64,000 nucleotides of DNA, taken from NCBI GenBank assembly GCA_018894105.1, contig CM032124.1, positions 1,597,501 through 1,661,500 of the forward strand, written 5' to 3'. The position numbers and the translations under genes are program-made. Shown piece by piece: positions 36,176-48,710 of this stretch (the first letter of the stretch is position 1; each line of letters opens with the position of its first letter). This DNA is from Jacaranda mimosifolia (taxonomy: Eukaryota; Streptophyta; Magnoliopsida; Lamiales; Bignoniaceae). The notes beneath the pieces are model-generated. The model worked only from the letters and a program-made list of their open reading frames with translations. It did not search any database and was not told the origin of the DNA.

Positions 36176-37380
36176 TTATCCAGATCCTGCATTCCCATCA
36201 TCTGCCACCGCTGCAGCATTCCCTTCATCTGCCATCGCTCCGGCGTTCCCTACCTCTTCCGCCGCAGCATCATCTGCCACCGCTCCAGCATTTCCATCAT
36301 CTGCCCCTCGCCAGCATTCATATCATCTACCACCGCTCCAGTGTTATCTCTCACATTCTGTTGTAGATTTTGTTCTTCAAAGTCTCTTTCCACTTCCCGT
36401 TGCTATTGTTGACTCATCTCAGCTGCCAATCCGGCGTTATCTCCCATATTCTCATGTGCTTCCAGATCTGTTGCTGCCTCCAGTTCCTATTGTTGATTTG
36501 TTTCACCTGCAGTTCAATTTCAAATTATTGAAAGTAATACGCATTCCATGTTGTTCCATAACATACAGAAAGAATGAAATAAGGTGGTGGGCGTTAAAAG
36601 CACGTTTGACATCGTAGAGACTTATGGAACTCTCAATTAGAAGCAGCAATGCCAATTGAAGAGCTCCGAAGTCAACTCGGCGCCTAACGGCCGCTTCTAA
36701 ACTTAAAAATAGCCACAGCAAAGATCTGTATGGCAGTAATGTCGTTTCTGGAAATACCAGGACTGAGTGCAACGATCAGACATGCCACAAGACCTCTAAA
36801 TATATTCCAAAATGTAGTTGATTTCCACCCAGCTCCTTGGCGGAAAAAAGCAGTTCGTCTAAGGAATGACCAACCGAGAAAATACAGAAAAAAATATGCC
36901 AGACCTACAAAACAAGCAATAATTCAAGCTTTGTTGGCCGCTCTTTCGAATGGCATGGGAGCTCCGAATAGAACATCAGCACTTTCGCTGTTATGAGCAA
37001 AAAAGAACAAAGGACAGGTGATAATAGCACAAAAACTGGAAAGCAACCAAAAAACAAGCATATATGGGTTTTTTCCCAACGTGGTAACCTAATGGCGGCA
37101 GTAAATTCATTGAATCTATTGCCAAATTCCTGGAGCATCTCCAACATCGGTATTGTGAAAGGATGTTTGGCGAAATTTTGAGAAAGAAAATGGAAAGGAC
37201 GGGTGCAGGAGTTTGAGAAAGAAAATGGAGGGAAATGGAAATGGTTTGTTATTACTACATACTGTGACTGTGAGTGTGAATGTGCCGCGGATGCTTCTTT
37301 TTTTTTCGTGTTTTTTTACCCCCCCTTGCTATGTGAATCGATACCTCTTCCTTTGTCAATTTTCCAAAATATTTGAAAAT
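36176..37380 (-). repeat. Array unit 8 (1205 bp)
   Basis: The tail is frameshifted near 36306 (one base missing after GCCCCT). The first membrane segment is shifted near 37072 (RWEKTHICLFF). Confidence 0.85.
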
Positions 37381-38588
37381 TTATCCGGATCCTGCAATCC
37401 CATCACCTGCCACCGTTCCAGCATTCCCTTCGTCTGCCATCGCTCCGGCGTTCCCTACCTCTTCCGTTTGAGAATCATCTGCCACCACTCCAGCATTCCC
37501 ATCATCTGCCCCCTCTCCAGCATTCCTATCATCTCCCACCGCTCCAGTGTTATCTCTCACATGCTGTTGTGGATTTTTTTCTTCCAAGTCTCTTTCCACT
37601 TCCCGTTGCTGTTGTTGACTCCTCTTAGCTGCCAATCCAGCGTTATCTCCCAGATTCTCCTGTGCTTCCAAATCCGTTGCTGCTTCCAGTTCCTGTTGTT
37701 GATTTCTTTCACCTATAGTTCAATTTCAAATTATTGAAAGTAATACACATTCCATGTTGTTCCCATCATATACAGAAAGAATGAAATAAGGTGGTGGGCA
37801 TTAAAAGCACGTTTGACATCGTAGACACTTATGGAACTCTCAATTAGAAGCAGCAATGCCAATTGAAGAGCTCCGAAGTCAACTCGTCGCCTAACGGCCA
37901 CCTCTAAACTGAAAATAGCCACAGCAAAGATCTGCATGGCAGTAATGTCGTTTCTGGAAATAGCAGGACCGAGTGCAACGATCAGACATGCCACAAGACC
38001 TCCAAATATATTCCAAAATGTAGTTGATTTCCACCCAGCTCCTTGGCAGAAAAAAGCAGTTCGTCTAAGGAATGACCAACCGAGAAAATACAGAAAAAAA
38101 TATGCCAGACCTACAAAACAAGCAATAATTCAAGCTTTGTTGGCTGCTCTTTCGAATGGCATGGGAGCTCTGAATAGAACATCAGCACTTTCGCTGTTAT
38201 GAGCAAAAAAGAAAAAAGGACAGGTGATAATATTACAAAAACTGGAAAGCAACCAAAAAACAAGCATATATGGGTTGTTTCCCCAACGTGGTAACCTAAT
38301 GGCAGCAGTAAATTCATTGAATCTATTGCCAAATTCCTGGAGCATCTCCAACACCGGCATTGTGAAAGGATGTTTGGCGGAATTTTGAGAAACAAAATGG
38401 AAAAGACGGGTGCAGGAGTTTGAGAAAGAAAATGGAGGGAAATGGAAATGGTTTGTTATTACTACATACTGTGACTGTGAGTGTGAATGCGCCGCGGATG
38501 CTTCTTTTTTTTTTCGTGTTCTTTCACCCCCCCTTGCTATGTGAATCGATACCTCTTCCTTTGTCAATTTTCCAAAATATTTGAAAAT
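37381..38588 (-). repeat. Array unit 9 (1208 bp)
   Basis: The tail is open over 96 codons back to MEAQENLGDNAG. The membrane frame is open from the ATG to the TGA. First member of a trimeric higher-order repeat. Confidence 0.85.
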
Positions 38589-39838
38589 TTATCCGGATCC
38601 TGCATTCCCATCATCTGCCACCGCTTCAGCATTCCCTTCATCTGCCATCGCTCCGGCGTTCCCTACCTCTTCCGCCGGAGCATCATCTGCCACCGCTCCG
38701 GCGGTTTCTACCTCTTCCGTCGGAGAATCATCTGCCACCACTCCAGCATTCCCATCATCTGCCCCCTCTCCAGCATTCCTATCATCTCCCACCGTTCCGG
38801 TGTTATCTCTCACATTCTGTTGTGGATTTTGTTCTTCCAAGTCTCTTTCCACATCCCGTTGCTGTTGTTGACTCCTCTCAGCTGCCAATCCGGCGTTATC
38901 TCCCGATTCTCCTGTGCTTCCAGATTCGTTGCTGCTTCCAGTTCCTGTTGTTGATTTGTTTCACCTGCAGTTTAATTTCAAATTATTGAAAGTTATACGC
39001 ATTCCATGTTGTTCCCATCACATACAGAAAGAATGAAATAAGGTGTTGGGCGTTAAAAGAACGTTTGACATCGTAGAGACTTATGGAACTCTCAATTAGA
39101 AGCTGCAATGCCAATTGAAGAGCTCCGAAGTCAACTCGGCGCCTAACGGCCCCCTCTAAACTGAAAATTGCCACAGCAAAGATCTGCATGGCAGTAATGT
39201 CATTTCTGGAAATACCAGGACCGAGTGCAACGATCAGACATGCCACAAGACCTCCAAATATATTCCAAAATGTAGTTGATTTCCACCCAGCTCCTTGGCA
39301 GAAAAAAGCAGTTCGTCTAAGGAATGACCAACCGAGAAAATACAGAAAAAAATATGCCAGACCTACAAAAGAAGCAATAATTCAAGCTTTGTTGGCTGCT
39401 CTTTCGAATGGCATGGGAGCTCTGAATAGAACATCAGCACTTTCGCTGTTATGAGCAAAAAAGAAAAAAGGACAGGTGATAATAGCACAAAAACTGGAAA
39501 GCAACCGAAAAACAAGCATATATGGGTTGTTTCCCCAATGTGGTAACCTAATGGCAGAAGTAAATTCATTGAATCTATTGCCAAATTCCTGGAGCATCTC
39601 CAACACCGGCATTGTGAAAGGATGTTTGGCGGAATTTTGAGGAAGAAAATGGAAAGGACGGGTGCAGGAGGTTGAGAAAGAAAATGGAGGGAAATGGATA
39701 TGGTTTGTTATTACTACATACTGTGACTGTGAGCGTGAATGCGCCGCGGATGCTTCTTTTTTTTCGTGTTCTTTTACCCCCCCTTGCTATGTGAATCGGT
39801 ACCTCTTCCTTTGTCAATTTTCCAAAATATTTGAAAAT
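38589..39838 (-). repeat. Array unit 10 (1250 bp)
   Basis: 99-codon open tail. One base missing near 38905 separates the tail from its upstream Gln/Glu part. Close relative of units 13 and 19. Confidence 0.85.
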
Positions 39839-41046
39839 TTATCCAGATCCTGCATTCCCATCATCTGCCACCGCTGCAGCATTCCCTTCATCTGCCATCG
39901 CTCCGGCGTTCCCTACCTCTTCCGCCGCAGCATCATCTGCCACCGCTCCAGCATTTCCATCATTTGCCCCCTCGCCAGCATTCATAGCATCTACCACCGC
40001 TCCAGTGTTATCTCTCACATTCTGTTGTAGATTTTGTTCTTCAAAGTCTCTTTCCACTTCCCGTTGCTATTGTTGACTCATCTCAGCTGCCAATCCGGCG
40101 TTATCTCCCAGATTCTCATGTGCTTCCAGATCTATTGCTGCCTCCTGTTCCTATTGTTGATTTGTTTCACCTGCAGTTCAATTTCAAATTATTGAAAGTA
40201 ATACGCATTCCATGTTGTTCCAGTCACATACAGAAAGAATGAAATAAGGTGGTGGGCGTTAAAAGCACGTTTGACATCGTAGAGACATATGGAACTCTCA
40301 ATTAGAAGCAGCAATGCCAATTGAAGAGCTACGAAGTCAACTCGGCGCCTAACGGCCGCTTCTAAACTTAAAAATAGCCACAGCAAAGATCTGTATGGCA
40401 GTAATGTCGTTTCTGGAAATACCAGGACTGAGTGCAACGATCAGACATGCCACAAGACCTCTAAATATATTCCAAAATGTAGTTGATTTCCACCCAGCTC
40501 CTTGGCGGAAAAAAGCAGTTCGTCTAAGGAATGACCAACCGAGAAAATACAGAAAAAAATATGCCAGACCTACAAAACAAGCAATAATTCAAGCTTTGTT
40601 GGCCGCTCTTTCGAATGGCATGGGAGCTCCGAATAGAACATCAGCACTTTCGCTGTTATGAGCAAAAAAGAACAAAGGACAGGTGATAATAGCACAAAAA
40701 CTGGAAAGCAACCAAAAAACAAGCATATATGGGTTTTTTCCCAACGTGGTAACCTAATGGCGGCAGTAAATTCATTGAATCTATTGCCAAATTCCTGGAG
40801 CATCTCCAACACCGGTATTGTGAAAGGATGTTTGGCGGAATTTTGAGAAAGAAAATGGAAAGGACGGGTGCAGGAGTTTGAGAAAGAAAATGGAGGGAAA
40901 TGGAAATGGTTTGTTATTACTACATACTGTGACTGTGAGTGTGAATGCGCCGCGGATGCTTCTTTTTTTTTCGTGTTCTTTTACCCCCCCCTTGCTATGT
41001 GAATCGATGCCTCTTCCTTTGTCAATTTTCCAAAATATTTGAAAAT
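39839..41046 (-). repeat. Array unit 11 (1208 bp)
   Basis: Tail variant VVDAMNAGEGANDGNAGAVA. Close relative of units 14 and 20; carries the RWEKTHICLFF frameshift. Confidence 0.85.
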
Positions 41047-42299
41047 TTATCCGGATCCTGCAATCCCATCACCTGCCACCGTTCCAGCATTCCCTTCGTC
41101 TGCCATCGCTCCGGCGTTCTCTACCTCTTCCGCCGGAGCATCATCTGCCACCGCTCCGGCGTTCCCTACCTCTTCCGTCTGAGAATCATCTGCCACCACT
41201 CCAGCATTCCCATCATCTGCCCCCTCTCCAGCATTCCTATCATCTCCCACCGCTCTAGTGTTATCTCTCACATTCTGTTGTGGATTTTTTTCTTCCAAGT
41301 CTCTTTCCACTTCCCGTTGCTGTTGTTGACTCCTCTTAGCTTCCAATCCGGCGTTATCTCCCAGATTCTCCAGTGCTTCCAAATCCGTTGCTGCTTCCAG
41401 TTCCTGTTGTTGATTTCTTTCACCTGTAGTTCAATTTCAAATTATTGAAAGTAATACACATTCCATGTTGTTCCCATCACATACAGAAAGAATGAAATAA
41501 GGTGGTGGGCATTAAAAGCACGTTTGACATCGTAGACACTTATGGAACTCTCAATTAGAAGCAGCAATGCCAATTGAAGAGCTCCGATGTCAACTCGTCG
41601 CCTAACGGCCTCCTCTAAACTAAAAATAGCCACAGCAAAGATCTGCATGGCAGTAATGTCATTTCTGGAAATAGCAGGACCGAGTGCAACGATCAGACAT
41701 GCCACAAGACCTCCAAATATATTCCAAAATGTAGTTGATTTCCACCCAGCTCCTTGGCAGAAAAAAGCAGTTCGTCTAAGGAATGACCAACCGAGAAAAT
41801 ACAGAAAAAAATATGCCAGACCTACAAAACAAGCAATAATTCAAGCTTTGTTGGCTGCTCTTTCGAATGGCATGGGAGCTCTGAATAGAACATCAGCACT
41901 TTCGCTGTTATGAGCAAAAAAGAAAAAAGGACAGGTGATAATATTACAAAAACTGGAAAGCAACCAAAAAACAAGCATATATGGGTTGTTTCCCCAACGT
42001 GGTAACCTAATGGCAGCAGTAAATTCATTGAATCTATTGCCAAATTCCTGGAGCATCTCCAACACCGGCATTGTGAAAGGATGTTTGTCGGAATTTTGAG
42101 AAACAAAATGGAAAAGACGGGTGCAGGAGTTTGAGAAAGAAAATGGAGGGAAATGGAAATGGTTTGTTATTACTACATACTGTGACTGTGAGTGTGAATG
42201 CGCCGCGGATGCTTCTTTTTTTTTTCGTGTTCTTTCACCCCCCCTTGCTATGTGAATCGATACCTCTTCCTTTGTCAATTTTCCAAAATATTTGAAAAT
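41047..42299 (-). repeat. Array unit 12 (1253 bp)
   Basis: 111-codon open tail. The 9490-bp duplication starts inside this unit (identity with the second copy from 41064). Confidence 0.85.
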
Positions 42300-43550
42300 T
42301 TATCCGGATCCTGCATTCCCATCATCTGCCACCGCTTCAGCATTCCCTTCATCTGCCATCGCTCCGGCGTTCCCTACCTCTTCCGCCGGAGCATCATCTG
42401 CCACCGCTCCGGCGGTTCCTACCTCTTCCGTCGGAGAATCATCTGCCACCACTCCAGCATTCCCATCATCTGCCCCCTCTCCAGCATTCCTATCATCTCC
42501 CACCGTTCCGGTGTTATCTCTCACATTCTGTTGTGGATTTTGTTCTTCCAAGTCTCTTTCCACATCCCGTTGCTGTTGTTGACTCCTCTCAGCTGCCAAT
42601 CCGGCGTTATCTCCCAGATTCTCCTGTGCTTCCAGATTCGTTGCTGCTTCCAGTTCCTGTTGTTGATTTGTTTCACCTGCAGTTTAATTTCAAATTATTG
42701 AAAGTTATACGCATTCCATGTTGTTCCCATCACATACAGAAAGAATGAAATAAGGTGTTGGGCGTTAAAAGCACGTTTGACATCGTAGAGACTTATGGAA
42801 CTCTCAATTAGAAGCTGCAATGCCAATTGAAGAGCTCCGAAGTCAACTCGGCGCCTAACGGCCCCCTCTAAACTGAAAATTGCCACAGCAAAGATCTGCA
42901 TGGCAGTAATGTCATTTCTGGAAATACCAGGACCGACTGCAACGATCAGACATGCCACAAGACCTCCAAATATATTCCAAAATGTAGTTGATTTCACCCC
43001 AGCTCCTCGGCGGAAAAAAGCAGCTCGTCTAAGGAATGACCAACCGAGAAAATACAGAAAAAAATATGCCAGACCTACAAAAGAAGCAATAATTCAAGCT
43101 TTGTTGGCCGCTCTTTCGAATGGCATGGGAGCTCCGAATAGAACATCAGCACTTTCGCTGTTATGAGCAAAAAAGAAAAAAGGACAGGTGATAATAGCAC
43201 AAAAACTGGAAAGCAACCGAAAAACAAGCATATATGGGTTGTTTCCCCAATGTGGTAACCTAATGGCAGAAGTAAATTCATTGAATCTATTGCCAAATTC
43301 CTGGAGCATCTCCAACACCAGCATTGTGAAAGGATGTTTGGCGGAATTTTGAGAAAGAAAATGGAAAGGACGGGTGCAGGAGGTTGAGAAAGAAAATGAA
43401 GGGAAATGGATATGGTTTGTTATTACTACATACTGTGACTGTGAGCGTGAATGCGCCGCGGATGCTTCTTTTTTTTCGTGTTCTTTTACCCCCCCTTGCT
43501 ATGTGAATCGGTACCTCTTCCTTTGTCAATTTTCCAAAATATTTGAAAAT
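42300..43550 (-). repeat. Array unit 13 (1251 bp)
   Basis: Shares unit 10 features at 3711 bp distance. The C-terminal membrane part is open over 100 codons (42997-42695). Confidence 0.85.
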
Positions 43551-44757
43551 TTATCCAGATCCTGCATTCCCATCATCTGCCACCGCTGCAGCATTCCCTT
43601 CATCTGCCATCGCTCCGGCGTTCCCTACCTCTTCCGCCGCAGCATCATCTGCCACCGCTCCAGCATTTCCATCATTTGCCCCCTCGCCAGCATTCATAGC
43701 ATCTACCACCGCTCCAGTGTTATCTCTCACATTCTGTTGTAGATTTTGTTCTTCAAAGTCTCTTTCCACTTCCCGTTGCTATTGTTGACTCATCTCAGCT
43801 GCCAATCCGGCGTTATCTCCCAGATTCTCAAGTGCTTCCAGATCTATTGCTGCCTCCAGTTCCTATTGTTGATTTGTTTCACCTGCAGTTCAATTTCAAA
43901 TTATTGAAAGTAATACGCATTCCATGTTGTTCCAGTCACATACAGAAAGAATGAAATAAGGTGGTGGGCGTTAAAAGCACGTTTGACATCGTAGAGACAT
44001 ATGGAACTCTCAATTAGAAGCAGCAATGCCAATTGAAGAGCTACGAAGTCAACTCGGCGCCTAACGGCCGCTTCTAAACTTAAAAATAACCACAGCAAAG
44101 ATCTGTATGGCAGTAATGTCGTTTCTGGAAATACCAGGACTGAGTGCAACGATCAGACATGCCATAAGACCTCTAAATATATTCCAAAATGTAGTTGATT
44201 TCCACCCAGCTCCTTGGCGGAAAAAAGCAGTTCGTCTAAGGAATGACCAACCGAGAAAATACAGAAAAAAATATGCGAGACCTACAAAACAAGCAATAAT
44301 TCAAGCTTTGTTGGCCGCTCTTTCGAATGGCATGGGAGCTCCGAATAGAACATCAGCACTTTCGCTGTTATGAGCAAAAAAGAACAAAGGACAGGTGATA
44401 ATAGCACAAAAACTGGAAAGCAACCAAAAAACAAGCATATATGGGTTTTTTCCCAACGTGGTAACCTAATGGCGGCAGTAAATTCATTGAATCTATTGCC
44501 AAATTCCTGGAGCATCTCCAACACCGGTATTGTGAAAGGATGTTTGGCGGAATTTTGAGAAAGAAAATGGAAAGGACGGGTGCAGGAGTTTGAGAAAGAA
44601 AATGGAGGGAAATGGAAATGGTTTGTTATTACTACATACTGTGACTGTGAGTGTGAATGCGCCGCGGATGCTTCTTTTTTTTTCGTGTTCTTTTACCCCC
44701 CCTTGCTATGTGAATCGATGCCTCTTCCTTTGTCAATTTTTCAAAATATTTGAAAAT
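43551..44757 (-). repeat. Array unit 14 (1207 bp)
   Basis: Copy of unit 11 shifted by 3712 bp. Differs from unit 20 at base 44089. Confidence 0.85.
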
Positions 44758-45964
44758 TTATCCGGATCCTGCAATCCCAACACCTGCCACCGTTCCAGCA
44801 TTCCCTTCATCTGCCATCGCTCCGACGTTCCCTACCTCTTCCGTCTGAGAATCATCTGCCACCACTCCAGCATTCCCATCATCTGCCCCCTCTCCAGCAT
44901 TCCTATCATCTCCCACCGCTCCAGTGTTATCTCTCACATTCTGTTGTGGATTTTTTTCTTCCAAGTCTCTTTCCACTTCCCGTTGCTGTTGTTGACTCCT
45001 CTTAGCTTCCAATCCGGCGTTATCTCCCAGATTCTCCAGTGCTTCCAAATCCGTTGCTGCTTCCAGTTCCTGTTGTTGATTTCTTTCACCTGTAGTTCAA
45101 TTTCAAATTATTGAAAGTAATACACATTCCATGTTGTTCCCATCACATACAGAAAGAATGAAATAAGGTGGTGGGCATTAAAAGCACGTTTGACATCGTA
45201 GACACTTATGGAACTCTCAATTAGAAGCAGCAATGCCAATTGAAGAGCTCCGATGTCAACTCGTCGCCTAACGGCCTCCTCTAAACTAAAAATAGCCACA
45301 GCAAAGATCTGCATGGCAGTAATGTCATTTCTGGAAATAGCAGGACCGAGTGCAACGATCAGACATGCCACAAGACCTCCAAATATATTCCAAAATGTAG
45401 TTGATTTCCACCCAGCTCCTTGGCAGAAAAAAGCAGTTCGTCTAAGGAATGACCAACCGAGAAAATACAGAAAAAAATATGCCAGACCTACAAAACAAGC
45501 AATAATTCAAGCTTTGTTGGCTGCTCTTTCGAATGGCATGGGAGCTCTGAATAGAACATCAGCACTTTCGCTGTTATGAGCAAAAAAGAAAAAAGGACAG
45601 GTGATAATAGCACAAAAACTGGAAAGCAACCAAAAAACAAGCGTATATGGGTTGTTTCCCCAACGTGGTAATCTAATGGCAGCAGTAAATTCATTGAATC
45701 TATTGCCAAATTCGTGGAGCATCTCCAACACCAGCATTGTGAAAGGATGTTTGGCGAAATTTTGAGAAACAAAATGGAAAGGACGGGTGCAGGAGTTTGA
45801 GAAAGAAAATGGAGGGAAATGGAAATGGTTTGTTATTACTACATACTGTGACTGTGAGTGTGAATGCGCCGCGGATGCTTCTTTTTTTTCTCGTGTTCTT
45901 TCACCCCCCTTGCTATGTGAATCGATACCTCTTCCTTTGTCAATTTTCCAAAATATTTGAAAAT
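44758..45964 (-). repeat. Array unit 15 (1207 bp)
   Basis: 96-codon open tail. Differs from unit 21 at 44780 and 44825 (both change an amino acid on the minus strand). Confidence 0.85.
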
Positions 45965-47216
45965 TTATCCGAATCCTGCATTCCCATCACCTGCCAACGT
46001 TCTAGCATTCCCTTCATCTGCCATCGCTCCAGCGTTCCCTAGCTCTTCCGTCGGAGAATCATCTGCCACCGCTCCGTCGTTCCCTACCTCTTCCGTCGGA
46101 GAATCATCTGCCACCGCTCCAGCATTCCCATCATCTGCCCCATCTCCAGAATTCCGATCATCTCCCACCGCTCCAGTGTTATCTCTCACATTCTATTCTG
46201 GATTTTGTTCTTCCAAGTCTCTTTCCACTTCCCGTTGCTGTTGTTGACTCCTCTCAGCTGCCAATCCGGCGTTATCTCCTAGATTCTCCTGTGCTTCCAG
46301 ATCCGTTGCTGCTTCCAATTCCTGTTGTTGATTTGTTTCACCTGCAGTTCAATTTCAAATTATTGAAAGTAATACGCATTCCATGTTGTTCCAATCACAT
46401 ACACAAAGAATGAAATATGGTGGTGGGCGTTAAAAGCACGTTTGACGTAGTAGAGACTTATGAAACACTCAATTGGAAGCAGCAATGCCATATGAAGAGC
46501 TCTGAAGTCAACTCATCGCCTAACGGCCTCCTCTAAACTGAAAATAGGCACAGCAAAGATCTGCATGGCAGTAATGTTGTTTCTGGAAATACTAGGACTG
46601 AGTGCAAAGATCAGACATGCCACAAGACCTCCAAATATATTCCAAAATGTAGTTGATTTCTACCCAGCTCCTTGGCGGAAAAAAAGCAGTTCGTCCCAGG
46701 AATGACCAACCGAGAAAATACAGAAAAAAATAAGCCAGACCTACAAAAGAAGCAATAATTCAAGCTTTGTTGGCCGCTCCTTCGAATTCCATGGGAGCTC
46801 CAAATAGAACATCAGCATTTTCGCTGTTGTGAGCAGAAAAGAAAAAAGGACAGGTGATAATAGAACAAAATTCGGAAAGCAACCAAAAAATAAGCATATA
46901 TGGGTTGTTTCCCCAATGTGGTAATCTAATGGCAGCAATAAATTCATTGAATCTATTGCCAAATTCCTGTAGCATCTCCAACACCGGCATTGTGAAATGA
47001 TGTTTGGCGGAATTTTGAGAAAGAAAATGGAAAGGACGGGTGCAGGAGGTTGAGAAAGAAAATTGAGGTAAATGGATATGGTTTGTTATTACTACATACT
47101 GTGACTGTCAGTGTGAATGCGCCGCGGATGCTTCTTTTTTTTCGTGTTCTTTTACCCCCCCTTGCTATGTAAATCGGTACCTCTTCCTTTATCAATTTTC
47201 CAAAATATTTGAAAAT
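45965..47216 (-). repeat. Array unit 16 (1252 bp)
   Basis: A more diverged unit: the tail has two SPTEEV blocks, the C-terminal membrane frame is broken (extra A near 46685), and the start is MPVLEMLQEF. Confidence 0.85.
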
Positions 47217-48710
47217 TTATCTGGATCCTGCATTCCTATCATCTGCCACCGCTCCAGCATTCCCTTCATCTGCCATCGCTCCGGCGTTCCATATCTCTTC
47301 CACCGGAGAATCATCTGCCACCGCTCCGGCATTCCCATCATCTGCCCCCTCTCCAGCATTCATATCATCTCCCACCGCTCCGGCGTTATTTCTCACATTC
47401 TGTTGTGGATTATGATCTTCCAAGTCCCTTTCCACTTCCTGTTGCTGTTGTTGATTCCCCTCGGCGTTCCGTACCTATGCCACTGCTCCGGATCCTGCAT
47501 TCCCATCATCTGCCACTGGTCTGGCGTTCCCTACCTCTTCCGCCGGAGCATCATCTCCCACCGCTCTGTCGTTCCCTACCTTTTCCGTCAGAGAATCATC
47601 TGCCACCGCTCCGGCATTCCCACCATTTTCCCCCTCTCCAGCATTCCTATCATCTCCCACCGCTCCGGTGTTATCTCTCACATTTTGTTGTGGATTTTGT
47701 TCTTCCAAGTCTCTTTCCACTTCCCGTTGCTGTTGTTGACTCCTCTCGGTTGCCAATCCCGAGTTATCTCCTAGATTCTCCTGTGCTTCCAGATCCATTT
47801 CTGTTTCCAGTTCCTGTTGTTGATTTCTTTCACCTGCAGTTCAATTTCAAATTGTTGAAATTAATACGCATTCCATGTTCTTCCAATCACATACAGAAAG
47901 AATGAAACAAGGTGGTGGGCGTTAAAAGCACGTTTGATGTAGTAGAGACTTATGAAACACTCAATTGGAAGCAGCAATGCCAATTGAAGAGCTCCGAAGT
48001 CAACTCATTGCCTTACGGCCTCCTCTAAACTGAAAATAGCCACAGCAAAGATCTGCATGGCAGTAATGTTGTTCCGGGAAATACCAGGACCGAGTGCAAC
48101 GATCAGACATGCCACAAGACCTCCAAATATAATCCAAAATGTAGTTGATTTCCACCCAGCTGCTTGGCGGAAAAAAAAGCAGTTCGTCTGAGGAATGACC
48201 GACCGAAAAGTACAGAAAAAAATGTGCCAGACCTACAAAAGAAGCAATAATTCAAGCTTTGTTGGCTGCTCCTTCGAATGGCGTGGGAGCTCCGAATAGA
48301 ACATCAGCATTTTCACTATTATGAGCAAAAAAGAAAAAAGGACAGGTGATAATAGAACAAAAACCGGAAAGCAACCAAAAAACAAGCATATATGGGTTGT
48401 TTCCCCAATGGGATAATCCAATGGCAGCAGTAAATTCATTGAATCTGTTGCCAAATTCCTGTAGCATCTCCAACACCAGCATTGTGAAAGGATGTTTGGC
48501 GGAATTTTGAGAAAGAAAATGGAAAGGACGGGTGGAGGAGTTTGAGAAAGAAAATGAAGGGAAATGGAGATGGTTTGTTACTACTATGTACTGTGACTGT
48601 GAGTGTGAATACGCCGCGGATGCTTCTTTTTTTTTTCGTGTTCTTTTACCCCTCCTTGCTATGAGAATTTGTACCTCTTGCTTTGTCATTTTTCCAAAAT
48701 ATTTGAAAAT
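47217..48710 (-). repeat. Array unit 17 (1494 bp), two tail modules
   Basis: The tail module occurs twice (starts 47217 and 47475, spacing 258 bp = 86 codons), joined by GNAGSGAVA, a TAG, then VRNAE.NQQQQ. Confidence 0.85.
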
